Assembly: GCA_964354375.1 (NCBI GenBank)
Contig: CAYGZQ010000031.1
Location: 12,193 to 37,180, forward strand
Origin: CAYGZQ01 sp964354375 [NCBI: uncultured Planctomycetota bacterium]
Lineage (GTDB): Bacteria; JAJVIF01; JAPKYR01
Direction: 5' to 3'
DNA: 24,988 bases
Shown here: positions 22,294 through 24,988 of the stretch, one piece after another
Layout: the number at the start of each line of letters is the position of its first letter
Numbering within the stretch: position 1 is the stretch's first letter
The notes under the pieces: model-generated
What the model saw: only the letters and a program-made list of their open reading frames with translations
Told to the model about the DNA's origin: nothing
The model's database searches: none
Made by a program: the position numbers and the translations under genes

Positions 22294-23760
22294 ATGTTGA
22301 GAAGACTGCCGTTACTTGTTCTAGTAGTTCTTGCCTTCGGCGCGATCTGGACTGCACGGGCGTGGGCGCAATTCAGCGATGTCCCGATCGATCACTGGGC
22401 GTACGATGCCGTCGAATACCTCGCCGAGGAAGGTTTCGTCACGGGGTATCCTGACGGAACTTTCCAGGGCGACAGGCAGCTTACCCGCTACGAGTTCGCG
22501 ATGGTGATCAGCCGTATGTACAACCAGTTCCTCGAGATGGTTGACGAGTCTGAGCAATCCGAGGATTCCGAAGAAGGAGAAGAGCCGGAGATCCAGGAAG
22601 AAGCGGTGCTCAACATGCTGATGGAGGAGTTTCAGCCCGAGATCGATGAGCTCAGAGGGCTTATCGAGGAAAACACTGCGCGCATTGAGACTCTCGAAGG
22701 AACCGTCGGAGGTTTCGACGAGAAAATCAATGAAGTCAACGCACGTGTGGACGCTATGGACAAGACGTTTCACCCGTACGGGGACCTTATCCTTCGGTTT
22801 GAGGGAGTCTACCCGAACGAGGGGCTGCAGGAGCAGCGCCCAAGGTTCATGCTGCATTACGGGTTCACGTCGCAGATCACTGACGAGCTGACGTTCGGGG
22901 CAAGGATGTCATCCGGCGCCGAGAATTCCAGGCAGTCCGCATTCGAGACTTTCAACGACGGTTTCGGGACGGACGCGTTCAATATCGACCGCGCATACCT
23001 GACCTGGCAACCCGCGGAGTATCCCGGTTTCACTGCCTGGGGCGGCAAGTTCGCGCCTCCCTGGCAGACTGCGCCGGTGGTCTGGGACTCCGATGTCCAG
23101 GTGGAGGGCCTCGCCCAGCATTTCCAGTGGGAGAAGTTCGATTTCACGCTCGGCGAGCTTGTTCCGGCGGAGAAGGGCTTCTATATCGTTGCACAGGCTG
23201 CGGGGAATGACCTCCTTGTCGACAACAGCCGCCTCGCGGTCACCTACCATTACATCAACAGCGACGCCTGGGAGGGCATCCGAGCCGACATGGAGTCCGG
23301 CAAGCTCACCAACAGGTGGGACTTCTCCCGTCTTGAAACCCCCGATGATTACCGAGCTATCGAGCTATATTGGGAATGGAAATACGAGAAGGGAGAACTG
23401 CCGTTCAAGGTGCAGGCCGATTTTCTCACCAACCTGGAGAACACCGCCACAGGTCTGGAGGACGAGGCCGGATGGCAGCGCGCCGCCTGGGTCTCGGTCT
23501 CTGTGAACGACCTCACCCTCGCCAATGAGGGCGACTGGAACGTCTTCGGCGAGTGGGGACGCCTGCAGCCGAACTCGGTGCTGAGCTGGCTGACCGATGC
23601 CTGGCGCGGTTCAGGGGACGCCGAATTCTGGGCGATCGGTTGGAACTACAGGCTCATGAAAGCGACCGATTTCAGCGTGTCGTATGTCAGCGCCGATCGC
23701 ATCTCGAGCGACAAGTCGTTCGAGGATGTCCTGGTCAACATTAGCACCAGGTTCAAGTGA
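22294..23760 (+). CDS. SLH-domain outer-membrane porin (488 aa)
   Basis: The ATG at 22294 has GGGAGGAG just upstream; the reading frame stays open further 5' but runs through the arsR terminator, so the longer form is rejected. The signal peptide is cleaved after ARAWA (residue 25). One SLH domain (27-80: FSDVPIDHWAYDAVEYLAEE, GYPDGTF, TRYEFAM) would bind cell-wall polymers. An acidic linker (84-104) and a coiled coil (105-157) follow. The remainder has alternating aromatic strands typical of a beta-barrel (163-488), ending in a strand with Phe as the next-to-last residue. This is the layout of OmpM/SomA-type porins, which both form pores and tether the outer membrane to the wall. A strong terminator follows. 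Confidence 0.88.
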   Translation: MLRRLPLLVLVVLAFGAIWTARAWAQFSDVPIDHWAYDAVEYLAEEGFVTGYPDGTFQGDRQLTRYEFAMVISRMYNQFLEMVDESEQSEDSEEGEEPEIQEEAVLNMLMEEFQPEIDELRGLIEENTARIETLEGTVGGFDEKINEVNARVDAMDKTFHPYGDLILRFEGVYPNEGLQEQRPRFMLHYGFTSQITDELTFGARMSSGAENSRQSAFETFNDGFGTDAFNIDRAYLTWQPAEYPGFTAWGGKFAPPWQTAPVVWDSDVQVEGLAQHFQWEKFDFTLGELVPAEKGFYIVAQAAGNDLLVDNSRLAVTYHYINSDAWEGIRADMESGKLTNRWDFSRLETPDDYRAIELYWEWKYEKGELPFKVQADFLTNLENTATGLEDEAGWQRAAWVSVSVNDLTLANEGDWNVFGEWGRLQPNSVLSWLTDAWRGSGDAEFWAIGWNYRLMKATDFSVSYVSADRISSDKSFEDVLVNISTRFK

Positions 23761-23806
23761 CCTCGGCGCGATACAGCCCGATGCCCGGACGGAAATTGAC
23801 AGACAC

Positions 23807-23833
23807 GAGGAGCCGCAAGGCTCCTCTTTTTTT
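23807..23833 (+). terminator. Intrinsic terminator of the porin gene
   Basis: GAGGAGCC (23807-23814) and GGCTCCTC (23819-23826) form a perfect 8-bp stem with a GCAA tetraloop, followed by seven T (23827-23833). Confidence 0.93.
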
Positions 23834-24088
23834 GTTGCGACACCACAGCCCCGATGGCGAGACGGCCTCGTCCCGCTGGCTTTGGGAACGGTTGCGCTGT
23901 CGATCAGGAGCGTTCTGTCGCGAAGGACCGCGACTCTTCAGCCGAGCCTGGCGTGATACATCGGTCTCCGACCGCTTTGGGCAGTAGGGGCACGGCATGC
24001 CGTGCCCCTGTCCCCGTGTTCGTGAATTTATAATACGTGGATTAATATGCGTAGTGCGCGGTGCCAGTCCCCGCGGACCAATCGTGCA
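23834..24088. other. Intergenic region between porin terminator and phosphoribosyltransferase
   Basis: From the porin stop to the end of the next gene is 328 bp. It holds the terminator, the palindrome at 23986-24009 and a short AT-rich patch (24020-24052). No supported gene or RNA was seen; short frames here have no ribosome-binding site and no protein-like composition. Confidence 0.5.
23986..24009. repeat. Dispersed 24-bp perfect palindrome, copy 3
   Basis: Identical to the elements at 12661-12684 and 19929-19952, and again preceded by GT. It lies downstream of the minus-strand phosphoribosyltransferase gene. Confidence 0.9.
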
Positions 24089-24781
24089 CTACTCCTTCGA
24101 TTCTCGCGGAATCCCGAGATACCCCTTCACATCGTTAAGGCTTACCGGCGTGAAGTCGTAATAGAATTGCCCGACCGCTCCGAACCAGCTCGGAACGCTC
24201 ATGGCATAGAAACCGTCGGCGGCTTCGGTCAGAAGATCTCTCGCCTGGTCGCTCGAGACCGGCACCGCGACGTAGACAGTCTTCCCCTGTCCTTTCAAAC
24301 CCTTCACTGCAGCGAGCAAAGTGAGACCGGTGGCGGCGCCGTCATCCACAACAAGACACCAGGCGGCATCGTCGATCGGCGACTTCCCTTTCCCGCGAAG
24401 CTCGACCTCGAATTGTCTCGCCTCCTCGAGCGCCCTCTCGACCAGGCGGTTGAATTCGTTCTCCGGAGGCATTTCGTAGGACGGCACGGACGGGTTGCGA
24501 ACTGCGATGCCGGAGATGTCGACCGCCCCGATCGCGAACTCGGGCTGCATCGGGTGCCCCACCTTCCTCACCGAGCGGAAATCCAGCGGGAGCTCAAGAT
24601 CGTTTGCGACCGCCGCGGCGACTTCCACGCCCCCTCGAGGCAGCCCCACAACCACGCCCTTTCCCTTGAATGCGCGAATTTTGTCGCCGAACCTCGCGGC
24701 GATCCCGCGGCCTGCATCGTATCGATTCAGGAACCGCCCGCCCGGCTGCTCGGTCCATGACCCATCAAGGAATCCTCCCAT
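24089..24781 (-). CDS. Phosphoribosyltransferase-domain protein (230 aa)
   Basis: The PRPP-binding signature is present as CLVVDDGAATG (142-152), with two acidic residues followed by a small-residue loop. The N-terminal half has GRFLNRYDAG, VVVGLPRGGVEVA (43-55) and the RKVGHP...EFAIGAVD segment typical of a widespread group of phosphoribosyltransferase-like proteins of unknown substrate. These often stand alone or beside hydrolases or stress genes. There is no membrane segment or signal, so it is cytoplasmic. No Shine-Dalgarno is seen before the ATG at 24781, so the exact start is less certain; an alternative start would lie before YDAG (residue 21). No partner gene is in the window. Confidence 0.85.
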   Translation of the reverse strand: MGGFLDGSWTEQPGGRFLNRYDAGRGIAARFGDKIRAFKGKGVVVGLPRGGVEVAAAVANDLELPLDFRSVRKVGHPMQPEFAIGAVDISGIAVRNPSVPSYEMPPENEFNRLVERALEEARQFEVELRGKGKSPIDDAAWCLVVDDGAATGLTLLAAVKGLKGQGKTVYVAVPVSSDQARDLLTEAADGFYAMSVPSWFGAVGQFYYDFTPVSLNDVKGYLGIPRESKE

Positions 24782-24831
24782 AGCTTAAAGCCTAACACCC
24801 CCGGACAAAACGCTCAAGTGCCGACGAGGCC

Positions 24832-24988
24832 GGTAGCTGCTACCTTTTCGTCCTCGAAAAGTAGCTGCTACCGGGGGTTTGTGCCCGGATAGCAGCTACC
24901 TTACCGCTCGCTGCGCTCGCGGCAAGGATAGCAGCTACCGGGGGTTTGTGCCCGGATAGCAGCTACCTTACCGCTCGCTGCGCTCGCG
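24832..24988. repeat. 67-bp tandem repeat with GGTAGCWGCTACC palindromes, running off the window
   Basis: A 67-bp unit fills 24867-24933 and begins again at 24934, continuing unbroken to the last base. The near-palindrome GTAGCWGCTACC, or its A-for-G variant ATAGCAGCTACC, occurs five times (from about 24832, 24861, 24889, 24928 and 24956). Each unit also has a GC-rich arm (CGCTCGCTGCGCTCGCG) able to fold on itself. No reading frame is supported. The spacing and lack of unique spacers argue against CRISPR. Confidence 0.8.

Noticed and set aside
24832-24988. CRISPR array at the right edge
   Set aside because: There are no unique spacers: the whole 67-bp unit repeats, and no cas genes are present.

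Overview
The window (about 25 kb, moderately high GC) looks like chromosomal DNA of an uncultured diderm (Gram-negative-type) bacterium. The evidence is several lipobox signal peptides, an outer-membrane porin carrying an S-layer-homology (SLH) domain, and many short dispersed palindromes of the kind common in environmental genomes. SLH-tethered porins are known from Negativicutes, cyanobacteria, Deinococcus-Thermus and Synergistota and from several candidate phyla, so a non-proteobacterial lineage is likely. I cannot name the phylum. No rRNA, tRNA, CRISPR array, transposase or phage gene was found.

Layout, left to right. 1-465: non-coding, with an 87-bp direct repeat. 466-3453: two lipoprotein genes on +. 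3574-6770: a convergent minus-strand unit made of a 962-aa lipoprotein, a 75-aa lipoprotein-like peptide and an intrinsic terminator. 7032-8252: a secreted phosphodiester glycosidase-like protein. 8253-8617: an intergenic region with a dispersed inverted repeat followed by a promoter, a hairpin and a terminator that together look like a small RNA gene. 8618-10540: a third lipoprotein of the same family, fused to a SUMF1/FGE-sulfatase domain. 10740-12662: an alkaline-phosphatase-superfamily phosphodiesterase. 12744-13195: hicB-hicA. 13229-14479 (-): a radical SAM plus helix-hairpin-helix protein of the putative DNA-repair type. 14581-18509: a seven-repeat beta-propeller protein and a membrane-anchored multidomain surface protein. 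18664-19815: a kinase-like protein with a degenerate catalytic loop and a C-terminal zinc ribbon. 20088-21274: an NfeD-like and slipin pair. 21657-22025: an ArsR-family regulator with its promoter and operator. 22294-23760: the SLH porin. 24089-24781 (-): a phosphoribosyltransferase. 24832-24988: a 67-bp tandem repeat that runs off the end.

Two themes stand out. First, much of the coding capacity makes exported or envelope proteins. Three lipoproteins (466, 6770 on the minus strand, and 8618) share one N-terminal module with the signature HPFxG...GFDVxG, followed by different C-terminal parts. I do not recognise this module as a named family. Second, several genes have readable control elements: a dyad across the ArsR promoter, a dyad at the radical SAM start codon, an extended -10 before hicBA, and clear intrinsic terminators after the minus-strand lipoproteins, arsR and the porin. 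All functions are from sequence reading only; no searches were run.
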